Source: Corallococcus carmarthensis
GTDB taxonomy: Bacteria; Myxococcota; Myxococcia; Myxococcales; Myxococcaceae
Assembly: GCF_003611695.1 (NCBI RefSeq)
Contig: NZ_RAWE01000037.1
Span: 1 to 61,027, forward strand
Direction of reading: 5' to 3'
Length of the DNA stretch: 61,027 bases
The notes under the pieces were generated by a model that saw nothing but the letters and a program-made list of their open reading frames with translations, made no database searches and was not told the origin of the DNA. Made by a program: the position numbers and the translations under genes. Below, piece after piece: positions 16,134 to 25,460 of the stretch. Every line of letters starts with the position of its first letter. Within the stretch, counting starts at the first letter, position 1.

Positions 16134-18509
16134 CTACGGCGTCGGGGGCAGGAGCTGGATGTCGGCGGTGGGGGACGCGACGTTGGTGGTCGCGCCGTAG
16201 CCGAGCTGGCCCTGGCTGCCCAGGCCCCAGCAACGGGCCTTGCCGGTGGAGAGCAGCGCGCAGGAGTGGTTGTCACCGACGCTGACCTGGTAGGCCGTGG
16301 ACCCGCCCAATTCCACCGAGGCCGCCGGCACGACGGCGGTGCCGCCGGTGTTGCCGAGCTGGTAGGCGGAGTTGCTTCCCCAGCACCGCACGTCGCCCGT
16401 GGAGAGCAGCGCGCAGGAGTGGTCGTTACCTGATGACACCTGCAGCGCGGTGACACCGCCGAAGTCCACCGCCGTCGTGCCCGGGTTGCCGAGATACTTG
16501 ACGTAGCAGGTGATGGCCCAGGGTTGGCTGTACTCGCAGACGCCAATCTGGGTGCCGCCTCCGCCCGAGCCCACCTGTCCCAGGTAGTTGTTTCCCCAGC
16601 AGACGACGGAGCCGGACCGCAGCAGGGCGCAGGTGGCGTTCCGGTCCACGCTGACCTGGGCCACGAGGCCGGTGGGCTCCACCGGCGTCTGGCTGCCGGG
16701 CTTGAGGGACGCGCCCACGGCCTGGAGGTGCGGATAGCCGAGCTGCCCGTAGGTGTTCTTGCCCCAGCACAGCAGCCGTCCGGTGGAGAGCAGGGCGCAG
16801 GTGTGGTTCTCGCCCGCGGCGACATCGGTGGCGGTGTTGTTGCCCAGGTCCACGTCACCGGCCTGCCAGGGCTGCTCGTTGTCGCCGATGGTGTCCGTGT
16901 GGCCGTAGCCCAGCTGGCCCGCGTTGTTGCGGCCCCAGCAGCGGACCTTGCCGGTATCCATCACCGCGCAGGTGTGGTCCTTGCCAGCCGACAGGCGGAT
17001 GGCGGGGCCGCCCAGGTTGACGTAGCCGAACTCCGTCACGGCCTCGCCATCACCCAGGTTCTGCGTGGTGTTGTAACCGAGTTGCCCGAAGTCATTGCGT
17101 CCCCAGCAGCGCACCAGCCCCGAATCCAGCAGGACGCAGGAATGGTCACCCCCCGTGGCCAGCTTGGTGGCCTTGCCCAGGATACCCACCGGGCCCGCCA
17201 GGTACGGCAGCCGTGCCTGGGTATTGCCCCAGTTGCTGGTGCTCGCGTAGCCGAGCTGGCCGTAGGCGCCGTAACCCCAGCAGCGCACGGAACCGTCGTT
17301 CAGCATCGCGCAGGTGTGATTGCTGCCGCCGCGAAGGGTGCTGATGCCATCGAGGGGGCCCTGGGCCACGGGCTCGTCCGGGAACTGATCCGGCGTGAGC
17401 TTGTAGTTGAGGGTGGTGGTGCCGTTGTTGGTGTCGGTGACGGAGAGCTTCAGGTCGCCCTGCAACGTGGTGGCGTAGTGCTGGAGGGTGGTGGGGTTCG
17501 TCTGTGTCGTGAACTCCGGCAGCGGGTCCGGCGTGGTTCCGGTGGAGGGAGTGAAGGTCCACGCGTAGGTGAGCGCCTCCTCGGGCGTGTCATCCGCGAC
17601 GGTGGCGCTGAACTTCACGTTGGTGCCGGTGCGCTGGGCGTTCAGGCCGTTGATGACCGGGTTGAAGAGCACGGCGACGGAGGTGTCGATGACGCCGTTG
17701 GTCGTCTCCGGAGGCATGACCTTCGTGGTGAAGGTGGTGCTGATGGAGTGGCCGGCCGCGTTGGTGGCAGTGACGGTGTGGCTGAAGACCGTCTCGGTGG
17801 CGACGGTGGGAGGCGAGTACTGGGAGACGAAGGCGCCCGCCGTGTTCAGCAGGGTGATGCCGCCGTTCGGGGGAGAGAAGGCGCCGCTGCCCGTGGCCGA
17901 CGAGGAGATGGAGTAGGTCAACGCCTCACCGACGTTGGCCTCGACGAAGAAGGTGATGTTGCCCGACTGCGCGGAGGCGAAGGCGCTGGGGATGCTGATT
18001 TTGCGGATGCGGGGGATGGAGATTTGAGCGCCGTTGGTGGAGGGCGCCAGGGGGATGGTGACGGTCTCGAAGTCGAGGTTCAGCGTGGCGTCGAGAGTGC
18101 CGGAGAAGAGGGGGTTGCCGGAGGCATCGAGCGCGCGTGCGAAGAAGGTGAGGGCCTTGGCCTTGGGGAGGAAGGGGAGCTTCCCGGTCCATGCCCCGGC
18201 GGAGGTGAAGAGGTCGAAGTTCTTGAAGATGACGAGGCCGCCAGCGCCCTGCTCGGAGACGTCGATGCGGATGCTCTTCACGTCGGCGTAGGAGAAGGCG
18301 AGGGCGGAGACGCGGCCCTTCTTCACGGCCTCGGCGAAGATGTCCTGGGCGCCGATGGAGACGGTGACCTGGGACTGCGTCTGTTCGGAAGGCGCGGAGG
18401 GCTCCTGCGCACTGGTGCCGGAACTACACGCGGCGATCCAAGGCGAAGACAGGGACAGCAGCAGCGCACCCAGCACGCCGCGAGACCAGCGGGGAGACGT
18501 TCTCTTCAC
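16134..18509 (-). CDS. RCC1-repeat lipoprotein, paralogue 2
   Basis: A 791-residue lipoprotein with the same plan as its neighbours: signal with lipobox IAAC at Cys28, about 390 residues of sheet and Ig-like modules, then seven RCC1 repeats with paired cysteines. The N-terminal half is nearly identical to paralogues 3 and 4 (KSIRIDVSEQG, FKNFDLFTSAGAWTGKLPF, LFNPVINGLN), while the propeller is less conserved; blade 5 has an insertion holding an extra Cys pair (CEYSQPWAITCYVK). The GTG at 18509 has CTGGAG upstream. The faster change in the propeller suggests that this half meets a variable target. Confidence 0.88.
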   Translation of the reverse strand: MKRTSPRWSRGVLGALLLSLSSPWIAACSSGTSAQEPSAPSEQTQSQVTVSIGAQDIFAEAVKKGRVSALAFSYADVKSIRIDVSEQGAGGLVIFKNFDLFTSAGAWTGKLPFLPKAKALTFFARALDASGNPLFSGTLDATLNLDFETVTIPLAPSTNGAQISIPRIRKISIPSAFASAQSGNITFFVEANVGEALTYSISSSATGSGAFSPPNGGITLLNTAGAFVSQYSPPTVATETVFSHTVTATNAAGHSISTTFTTKVMPPETTNGVIDTSVAVLFNPVINGLNAQRTGTNVKFSATVADDTPEEALTYAWTFTPSTGTTPDPLPEFTTQTNPTTLQHYATTLQGDLKLSVTDTNNGTTTLNYKLTPDQFPDEPVAQGPLDGISTLRGGSNHTCAMLNDGSVRCWGYGAYGQLGYASTSNWGNTQARLPYLAGPVGILGKATKLATGGDHSCVLLDSGLVRCWGRNDFGQLGYNTTQNLGDGEAVTEFGYVNLGGPAIRLSAGKDHTCAVMDTGKVRCWGRNNAGQLGYGHTDTIGDNEQPWQAGDVDLGNNTATDVAAGENHTCALLSTGRLLCWGKNTYGQLGYPHLQAVGASLKPGSQTPVEPTGLVAQVSVDRNATCALLRSGSVVCWGNNYLGQVGSGGGGTQIGVCEYSQPWAITCYVKYLGNPGTTAVDFGGVTALQVSSGNDHSCALLSTGDVRCWGSNSAYQLGNTGGTAVVPAASVELGGSTAYQVSVGDNHSCALLSTGKARCWGLGSQGQLGYGATTNVASPTADIQLLPPTP

Positions 18510-18618
18510 GATGCACTCCAGGGTTGACGAAAGAGGAGGCCCGACGTCCACCGTCGGGCGAGACAGCGGGCGGGAAGGGGGACGACGGAGCCCACCCCTC
18601 CCGTGACGTCGAAAGCGG

Positions 18619-18651
18619 AGAGGACGCTTCTCATGCGCGGGAGCGTCCTCT
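18619..18651 (-). terminator. Terminator after RCC1 paralogue 3
   Basis: A 10-bp stem (AGAGGACGCT / AGCGTCCTCT) with a 13-nt loop lies 12 bases after the stop of the gene at 18664. Confidence 0.65.
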
Positions 18652-18663
18652 GCGGTTCATCGA

Positions 18664-21006
18664 TTACGGCGAGGGCGGCAGTAGCTGGATGTCGCCCGCG
18701 GCGGAGGGCTGCTCGGTATCACCGATGTGGTTGGTGTTGCCGTAGCCGAGCTGACCGGAGTTGCCCTGGCCCCAGCAGCGCGCCTTGCCCGTGGAGAGCA
18801 GCGCGCAGGTGTGGTTTCCGGAGGACACGGACACCTGGTACGCGGTGGCGCCATCCAGGTCCACGGCCGGGCCCGGCGTGGACTTCGCCGCTGAGTTGCC
18901 ATAGCCCGTCTGGCCGTAGAGGCCGAATCCCCAGCACCGCACGCTGCCCGTGGAGAGCAGGGCGCAGGTGTGGCTCATGCCTGTCGAGATCTGCAGCGCG
19001 CTGGTGCCCAGGTCGATGCTCCCCGAGTCCCTGAGCAGGTAGCTGCCGTTGGACTGGCCCGTGCCCAGTTGATACGAGCCATTGAAGCCCCAGCACCGCA
19101 CGGTTCCCGTCTTCAGCAGGGCGCAGGTGTGATTGCTGCCGGTGGTGATCTGCGAAACCGGGCCACCTGGATCGAACGGGGCCTGGCCGCCCGGCAGCTC
19201 GTTATCACCAATGGTGAGGGTGTGGGCCTGACCGAGCTGGCCATGGAGATTGTAGCCCCAGCAGAGCATCTTGTCGTTGGAGAGCAGGGCGCAGGTGTGC
19301 GTGCCTCCTGCGGCGACATCCGTGGCCGTGGCTCCGCCCAGGTCCACGTCGCCCGCCTTCCAGGGCTGCTCGTCGTCACCAATGTTGTTCGTGTTCCCGT
19401 AGCCCAGCTGGCCGTACTGATTGCGGCCCCAGCAGCGCACCTTGCCGGTGGCCATCACCGCGCAGGAGTGCTCCGCGCCCACCGCGATGCGGATGGCGGG
19501 CCCGCCCAGGTTGACGTAGCCGAAGCTGGCCACCGGCTCGCCGTCGCCCAGGTTCTGGGTGCTGTTGTAGCCCAGCTGTCCGTAGGTGTTCTGGCCCCAG
19601 CACCGCACCAGGCCCGTGTCCAGCAGCACGCACGAGTGGTTGCCACCCGCCGCCAGCTTCGTGGCCTTGCCTAGCAGCTTCACCTCACCGGCCGTGTACG
19701 GCAGCTCGTTGTCGCCGATGTTCTGGGTGCTCTCGTAGCCGAGCTGACCGAAGGCGCCGTAGCCCCAGCAGCGCACGGAGCCGTCATTCAGCAAGGCACA
19801 CGTGTGGTCGTTGCCGCCGCGGATGCTGTTGATGCCGGAGAGCGGTCCTTCGGCGACGGGGTTGTCCGGGAACTGATCCGGAGTGAGCTTGTACGTGAGC
19901 GTGGTGGTGCCGTTGTTGCCGTCCGTCACGGCGAGCTTCAGGTCACCCTGCACGGCGGTGGTGTAGTTCTGGAGCGTGGAGGGGTTCGTCGCGCCGGTGA
20001 ACACGGGCACGGGGTCCGGCGTGGTGCCGGTGGCGGGCGTGAAACTCCACGCGTAGGTGAGGGCTTCCTGCGCCCCGTCGTCGCTCACGTCGGCGGTGAG
20101 GATGACGTTCTGCGTGTCGCGGACGCGTTGGCCGTTGAGGCCGTTGATGACGGGGTTGAAGAGGACGGCGACGGAGGTGTCGATGACGCCGTTGGTCGTC
20201 TCCGGAGGCTTCACCTTGGTGGTGAAGGTGGTGCTGATGGAGTGGCCAGCGGGGTTGGTCACCGTGACGGTATGGGAGAAGACCGTCTCGGAAGACACCG
20301 TCGGGGGCGTGTACTGGGAGACGAAGGCGCCCGCGGTGTTCTGCAGTGTGATGGCACCGTTGAGCGGGGAGAAGCTGCCGCTGCCCGCGACGGCGGAGGT
20401 GATGGCGTAGCGCAGCGCTTCGCCATTCGTTGCTTCCACCGCGAAGGTGATGTTGCCCGACTGCGAAGAGGCGAAGGCACTGGGGATGCTGATCTTTCGG
20501 ATGCGAGGGAGGGAGATGACAGCGTTGTTGTTGGCGGGTGCCAGGGGAATGATGACGGTCTCGAAGTCGAGGTTCAGCGTGGCGTCGAGCGAGCCGGAGA
20601 AGAGGGGGTTGCCGGAGGCATCGAGCGCGCGTGCGAAGAAGGTGAGGGCCTTGGCCTTGGGGAGGAAGGGCAGCTTCCCGGTCCACGCCCCGGCGGAGGT
20701 GAAGAGGTCGAAGTTCTTGAAGATGACGAGCCCACCGGCGCCCTGCTCGGAGACGTCGATGCGGATGCTCTTCACGTCGGAGTAGGAGAAGGCGAAGGCG
20801 GAGACGCGGCCCTTCACGGCCTGGGCGAAGATGTCCTGGGCGCCGATGGAGACGGTGACCTGGGACTGCGTCTGCTCGGAAGGCGCGGAGGGTTCTGGAG
20901 CGCTCGAACCGGAGCTGCACGCGGCGAGCCACGGAGACGACAGCGACAGCAGCAGCGCGCCCAACATTCCGCGCGAACGGAACCAACGAGGGGATGACCT
21001 CTGCAC
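18664..21006 (-). CDS. RCC1-repeat lipoprotein, paralogue 3
   Basis: A 780-residue lipoprotein (lipobox LAAC, Cys30) with seven RCC1 repeats in residues 415-780. It is very similar to paralogue 4 over its whole length, including the first three blades (SFGYVNLGGPA, RCWGRNQYGQLGYG) and the last (HTCALLSTGKARCWGQG); most differences lie in blades 5 and 6. The GTG at 21006 has AGGAG eight bases upstream. It is probably exported by Sec and lipid-anchored; serine at +2 does not indicate inner-membrane retention. Confidence 0.88.
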   Translation of the reverse strand: MQRSSPRWFRSRGMLGALLLSLSSPWLAACSSGSSAPEPSAPSEQTQSQVTVSIGAQDIFAQAVKGRVSAFAFSYSDVKSIRIDVSEQGAGGLVIFKNFDLFTSAGAWTGKLPFLPKAKALTFFARALDASGNPLFSGSLDATLNLDFETVIIPLAPANNNAVISLPRIRKISIPSAFASSQSGNITFAVEATNGEALRYAITSAVAGSGSFSPLNGAITLQNTAGAFVSQYTPPTVSSETVFSHTVTVTNPAGHSISTTFTTKVKPPETTNGVIDTSVAVLFNPVINGLNGQRVRDTQNVILTADVSDDGAQEALTYAWSFTPATGTTPDPVPVFTGATNPSTLQNYTTAVQGDLKLAVTDGNNGTTTLTYKLTPDQFPDNPVAEGPLSGINSIRGGNDHTCALLNDGSVRCWGYGAFGQLGYESTQNIGDNELPYTAGEVKLLGKATKLAAGGNHSCVLLDTGLVRCWGQNTYGQLGYNSTQNLGDGEPVASFGYVNLGGPAIRIAVGAEHSCAVMATGKVRCWGRNQYGQLGYGNTNNIGDDEQPWKAGDVDLGGATATDVAAGGTHTCALLSNDKMLCWGYNLHGQLGQAHTLTIGDNELPGGQAPFDPGGPVSQITTGSNHTCALLKTGTVRCWGFNGSYQLGTGQSNGSYLLRDSGSIDLGTSALQISTGMSHTCALLSTGSVRCWGFGLYGQTGYGNSAAKSTPGPAVDLDGATAYQVSVSSGNHTCALLSTGKARCWGQGNSGQLGYGNTNHIGDTEQPSAAGDIQLLPPSP

Positions 21007-21048
21007 GGAACACTCCTGAAGGCGAAGGGAATTGCAGACGGAAAGGAA

Positions 21049-21077
21049 GCGGGCGCCCCGGTCCTGCGAGCGCCCGC
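21049..21077 (-). terminator. Terminator after RCC1 paralogue 4
   Basis: An 8-bp GC stem (GCGGGCGC / GCGCCCGC) with a 13-nt loop, 15 bases after the stop of the gene at 21092; its stem sequence is like that of the hairpin at 16091. Confidence 0.6.
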
Positions 21078-21091
21078 GGAGGCGTCAGCGA

Positions 21092-23440
21092 CTACGGCGC
21101 GGGGGGCAGGAGCTGGATGTCACCCGAGGCGGAGGGCTGCTCGTTGTCGCCGAGGTGGTTGGTGTTGCCGTAGCCAAGCTGTCCGGAGTTGCCCTGGCCC
21201 CAGCAGCGCGCCTTGCCCGTGGAGAGCAGCACGCAGGTGTGGTTTCCGGAGGCGGAGGACGCGACCTGGTAAGCGGTGGCTCCGTCCAGGTTCACGGCCG
21301 GGCCCGGCGTGTTGCGCGCCGTCGTGGAGCCGTAGCCAATCTGGCCGAAGTTGGCCTGCCCCCAGCACCGCACGCTTCCCGTGGAGAGCAGGGCGCAGGT
21401 GTGGCTCACGCCCGCCGTGACCTGCAAGGCACCGGTGCCCAGGTCGATGCTGCCGGAGTCCTTGAACAGGAAGTTGCCGCCGGGCTGCCCGGTGCCCAGC
21501 TGGCCATTGCCATTGGCGCCCCAGCACCGCACGGTGCCCGTCTTCAGCAGGGCGCAGGTGTGGTTGTTGCCCATGGCGATCTGCGCGACCGGACCGCTCG
21601 GCTCGAGCGCGGGCTGGCTGCCCGGCACCTCGTTGTCTCCGATGGTGCTGGCGTGGGCGTAGCCGAGCTGTCCCTCCAGGTTGTAGCCCCAGCACTGCAT
21701 CTTGTCGTTGGAGAGCAGGGCGCAGGTGTGGTTGCTGCCCGCGACCACATCCGTCGCGGTGACGCCGCCCAGGTCCACGTCGCCCGCGGTCCAGGGCTGC
21801 TCGTCGTCGCCGATGTTGTTGGTGTGTCCGTAGCCGAGCTGGCCGTACTGGTTGCGGCCCCAGCAGCGCACCTTGCCCGTGGCCATCAGCGCGCAGGAGT
21901 GCGTCTCGCCCACCGCGATGCGGGTAGCGGGACCGCCCAGGTTGACGTAGCCGAAGCTGGCCACCGGCTCGCCGTCGCCCAGGTTGTCCATGTTGTTGTA
22001 ACCGAGCTGCCCGTAGTTGTTCAGGCCCCAGCAGCGCACCAGGCCCGTGTCCATCAGCGCGCACGAGTGGTTGCCACCCATGGCGATCTTCGTGGCCTTG
22101 CCGAGCAGCTTCACCTCACCGGCCGTGTACGGCAGCTCGTTGTCACCGATGTTCTGGGTGTTCTCGTAGCCCAGCTGTCCGTAGGCCCCGTAACCCCAGC
22201 ACCGCACGGAGCCGTTGTTGAAGAGGGTGCACGTATGGTCCCGGCCGTTGCGGATGCTGTTGATTCCATCCAGCGGCCCTTCGGCGACGGGGTTGTCCGG
22301 GAACTGATCCGGGGTGAGCTTGTAGGTGAGCGTGGTGGTGCCGTTGTTGGCATCCGTCACGGCGAGCTTCAGGTCGCCCTGCAAGCTGGTGGCGTAGTTC
22401 TGGAGCGTGGAGGGGTTCGTCGCTCCGGTGAAGGCGGGCACCGGGTCCGGGGTGGTGCCGGAAGCGGGCGTGAAGCTCCACGCGTAGGTGAGGGCTTCCT
22501 GCGCCCCGTCGTCACTCACGTCCGCCGTGAAGATGACGTTCTGCGTGTCGCGGACGCGTTGGCCGTTGAGGCCGTTGATGACAGGGTTGAAGAGGACTGC
22601 GACGGAGGTGTCGATGACACCGTTGGTGGTCTCCGGGGGCTGCACCTTCGTCGTGAAGGTGGTGCTGATGGAGTGCCCGGCGGGGTTCGTCACCGTGACG
22701 GTGTGGCTGAAGACCGTCTCGGAGGACACCGTGGGAGGCGTGTACTGCGAGACGAAGGCACCCGCCGTGTTCTGCAACGTGATGGCGCCGTTGAGCGGAG
22801 AGAAGGTGCCACTGCCCGTAACGGCGGAGGTGATGGCGTAGCGGAGCGCCTCGCCGTTGGTGGCCTCCACCGCGAAGGTGATGTTGCCGGACTGCGCGGA
22901 GGCGAAGGCGCTGGGGATGCTGATCTTCTTGATGCGGGGCAGGGAGATGACGGCGTTGTTGTTGGCCGGGGCCAGCGGAATGGTGACGGTCTGGAAGTCG
23001 AGGTTCAGCGTGGCATCGAGCGAGCCGGAGAAGAGGAGGTTGCCGGAGGCATCGAGTGCGCGGGCAAAGAAGGTGAGAGCCTTGGCCTTGGGGAGGAAGG
23101 GCAGCTTTCCAGTCCACGCCCCGGCGGAGGTGAAGAGGTCGAAGTTCTTGAAGATGACGAGCCCGCCATCACCCTGCTCGGAGACGTCGATGCGGATGCT
23201 CTTCACGTCGGAGTAGGAGAAGGCGAGGGCGGAGACGCGGCCCTTCTTCACGGCCTCGGCGAAGATGTCCTGGGCACCGATGGAGACGGTGACCTGGGAC
23301 TGCGTCTGCTCGGAAGGCGCGGCGGGTTCCTGCGCACTGGTGCCCGAACTACACGCGGCAATCCAAGGCGAAGACAGGGACAGCAGCAGCGCGCCCAACA
23401 TGCCGCGCGACCGGAACCAACGGGGGGATGATCTCTTCAC
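21092..23440 (-). CDS. RCC1-repeat lipoprotein, paralogue 4
   Basis: A 782-residue lipoprotein, first in transcription order of the four. It has the signal SPWIAAC (Cys30), sheet and Ig-like modules to about residue 410, and seven RCC1 repeats to the end. It differs from paralogue 3 mainly in isolated residues and in blades 5 and 6. The GTG at 23440 has AAGGAG upstream. The long AT-richer region upstream probably holds its promoter, while hairpins after each copy argue for separate transcripts. Confidence 0.88.
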   Translation of the reverse strand: MKRSSPRWFRSRGMLGALLLSLSSPWIAACSSGTSAQEPAAPSEQTQSQVTVSIGAQDIFAEAVKKGRVSALAFSYSDVKSIRIDVSEQGDGGLVIFKNFDLFTSAGAWTGKLPFLPKAKALTFFARALDASGNLLFSGSLDATLNLDFQTVTIPLAPANNNAVISLPRIKKISIPSAFASAQSGNITFAVEATNGEALRYAITSAVTGSGTFSPLNGAITLQNTAGAFVSQYTPPTVSSETVFSHTVTVTNPAGHSISTTFTTKVQPPETTNGVIDTSVAVLFNPVINGLNGQRVRDTQNVIFTADVSDDGAQEALTYAWSFTPASGTTPDPVPAFTGATNPSTLQNYATSLQGDLKLAVTDANNGTTTLTYKLTPDQFPDNPVAEGPLDGINSIRNGRDHTCTLFNNGSVRCWGYGAYGQLGYENTQNIGDNELPYTAGEVKLLGKATKIAMGGNHSCALMDTGLVRCWGLNNYGQLGYNNMDNLGDGEPVASFGYVNLGGPATRIAVGETHSCALMATGKVRCWGRNQYGQLGYGHTNNIGDDEQPWTAGDVDLGGVTATDVVAGSNHTCALLSNDKMQCWGYNLEGQLGYAHASTIGDNEVPGSQPALEPSGPVAQIAMGNNHTCALLKTGTVRCWGANGNGQLGTGQPGGNFLFKDSGSIDLGTGALQVTAGVSHTCALLSTGSVRCWGQANFGQIGYGSTTARNTPGPAVNLDGATAYQVASSASGNHTCVLLSTGKARCWGQGNSGQLGYGNTNHLGDNEQPSASGDIQLLPPAP

Positions 23441-24028
23441 GAAGGCACTCCTTGGGAGGACAGAAGACAGACAAAGGTCAATGGCTCACTGCGGACACAC
23501 GCCGGCCTCACGTGCCTGGGCCGGAGCCCGGAGACACGTTTCCCGTGCCGCGCTCGGAGGGAGCACGGCCGGGGGACGTCATGGAAAACAGGGGGGTGGA
23601 CAGGCCTGCGCCGACCCGGGGGGACCTCCCGGCCCTCGGCGCATGTCTGTTCTACAGCTGGAAACGCAAATGACAGTGCCAGCGGGTGAAAATGCTGTCA
23701 CGCCTTTTATTGGCTTCTGTGAAAGTCTGTCAATGTCTGGGTTTGCGCTGACTGGCGGGTGGAATGCGTGTCAGTCGCGGCGGACCCGCGCGGTGACAGG
23801 AATCGTCAGCCCTCTCGGCACGCGAACTGGAAGAACGGGCCGGCAAGGTGATGCACCGGGTTGCTGAGTGAGAGGAATCAAGCAACTCACGGAAGCTTCG
23901 TGAAACACCCTGGTTCTTGGCGGCTCGTATGAAATCCGGAAAAGACAGTCATGGACCGGCAGCGGCACCCCATTGGTCCCGGGGGACTCGGGTGGTGGGA
24001 GTCCCAGGGAGCCTGTGCCGGAGCGGCT
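23441..24028. other. 588-bp intergenic region, A+T-richer
   Basis: This separates the start of RCC1 paralogue 4 from the end of the pseudokinase gene. It has lower G+C than its surroundings around 23650-23950 and several TGACA/TGTCA half-motifs (for example near 23671, 23693, 23727, 23769 and 23795), which may be regulator sites. I see no gene, RNA or clear promoter. Confidence 0.45.
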
Positions 24029-25345
24029 TCACACCGGCTGGTGGCCGTCGTCGTCGTCCTCGAAGTCGTCTCCCGGCGCCTCCGCGTCCGGTCCGCCCAA
24101 CTCGTCAAAGTCCTCCACGAGCAGGGGGGCGTCATTCACGTCCGGCGTCACGTCATCACCCCCCATGAACGGCGGTGGGCGTTCCGCGCCCGAGGCCTCG
24201 AACGCCGCCTCGGACGCCATCGCGGCCTCCTCGGCGGTCAGCTCCGCCGGGTGCAGCCCTCCCTCCAGCAGCTCCGCCTGATTGCGCCGGCCGGTGGCCT
24301 CCCTCGCCGCCTCTTCCACCTCTTCCGCCGCGGCCTGCCGTCCGTACCCGGGCGCGTGGTCGCGCAGCCACTCCCGCAGCACCGCCGCCAGCGCCGCCGC
24401 CGTGCCGAAGCGGTCCACTGGGGATTGGCGCAGCGCCCGGACCAACACCGCGCGCAGCCCCTCCGGCACGTCGCGCGCCAGGTTCTCCACCTCCCTGGGG
24501 CCCACCAGCGCCATGCGCGCCGCCACCTCCGTCAGGGGCATCCACGTGGGCCCCTGCGCCTGCACCGGCGGCAGGTCCGGCGGGGGCGGCGGGGCTGCCG
24601 CGTCGTCCCCATGCGCCAGCGGGTGCGTCCCCGTCAGCACCTCCAGCAGCACCAGCCCCAGCGAGAAGAGGTCGCTTCGCGCGTCCAGGGGCTCGCGCCG
24701 GAGCGCCTCCGGTGAGGCGTACGCCACGTCCCCCTTCACCAGCGGACGGCTGGTGATCTCCCGGCCCGGCAGCGTGGAGAACGCGGTGGTGAAGTTCGTG
24801 AGCTTCACCTCGCCATGCACGCCCAGGCGCAGGTTCCGGGGGCTCACGTCCCGGTGCACGATGCCCAGCGGCCGGTTCCATTCATCCCGCAGCGTGTGCG
24901 CGTGGTGCAGCGCCTCCGCCACCTCGGAGACGACCCACGCGCCGAACGCCGGGGACATGGGCTTGCGCCGCATGGCCACCAGGTTGAGCACCGTGTCCAG
25001 CGACCGCCCCTCCACGTACTCCATCACCACGTGCGGGACGCCCCGGTACGCCTTCAGGTGGTAGACCTTCGCGATGCCCGGGTGGTTGAGCCGGAACGTC
25101 AGCTCCACCTCCTCCACCAGCCGCCGCCGCTCCACGAAGCCAGACGGGTTGCGCAGCCGCTTGATGACCACCGGGCCCCCCAGCCCGCCCCGGTAGCGCC
25201 GCCGCGCCAGCATCAACAGCTCCCCCGTGGAGCGCACCTCCAGCTTGCGCACGAACTCGAAGGCCGTGCCTCCCACCGTGAACAGCACGCGCGGCCGGCG
25301 GGGCACGCCGGGAATCTCCTCCGTCGTCGTATCGGGCGTCTTCAT
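24029..25345 (-). CDS. Ser/Thr pseudokinase (DFG lost), module copy 1
   Basis: A 438-residue protein with a protein kinase fold at about residues 35-350 and an acidic, disordered C-terminus (DDFEDDDDGHQPV). The ATP-anchoring lysine (VVIKRL, Lys62) and HRDVSPRN (Asp166) are present, but the Gly-rich loop is replaced by RSTGELLMLARRR and the Mg-binding DFG is NFT (Asn184). It is therefore probably a poor or inactive enzyme that binds a partner. It lies downstream of an intact kinase gene on the same strand, and is a paralogue of the product of 27856-29010, which carries the opposite lesion. The start at 25345 has AGGCAGGA upstream. Confidence 0.85.
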   Translation of the reverse strand: MKTPDTTTEEIPGVPRRPRVLFTVGGTAFEFVRKLEVRSTGELLMLARRRYRGGLGGPVVIKRLRNPSGFVERRRLVEEVELTFRLNHPGIAKVYHLKAYRGVPHVVMEYVEGRSLDTVLNLVAMRRKPMSPAFGAWVVSEVAEALHHAHTLRDEWNRPLGIVHRDVSPRNLRLGVHGEVKLTNFTTAFSTLPGREITSRPLVKGDVAYASPEALRREPLDARSDLFSLGLVLLEVLTGTHPLAHGDDAAAPPPPPDLPPVQAQGPTWMPLTEVAARMALVGPREVENLARDVPEGLRAVLVRALRQSPVDRFGTAAALAAVLREWLRDHAPGYGRQAAAEEVEEAAREATGRRNQAELLEGGLHPAELTAEEAAMASEAAFEASGAERPPPFMGGDDVTPDVNDAPLLVEDFDELGGPDAEAPGDDFEDDDDGHQPV

Positions 25346-25460
25346 GTCCTGCCTTTCAACCTGTGAGGTCGAGCGGGAATCGCTCAACCCCGCAGGTAGC
25401 ACAAACCCTGTCGTGGGGAAAACCTCCAGGGTTGGATGAAGTGCAGGGGACTCCCAGGGT

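Noticed and set aside
16524-23431. Long plus-strand open frames (for example 16524-18527 and 21032-23431) opposite the RCC1 genes
   Set aside because: They are antisense shadows caused by the G/C third-position bias and the repeats of the RCC1 genes; their translations show no domain and mirror each other because the sense genes are paralogues.
23666-23681. Minus-strand TGGCACTGTCATTTGC as a sigma-54 promoter for RCC1 paralogue 4
   Set aside because: The distance between GG and GC is 11 bases instead of the strictly required 10, and it lies more than 220 bases from the gene.
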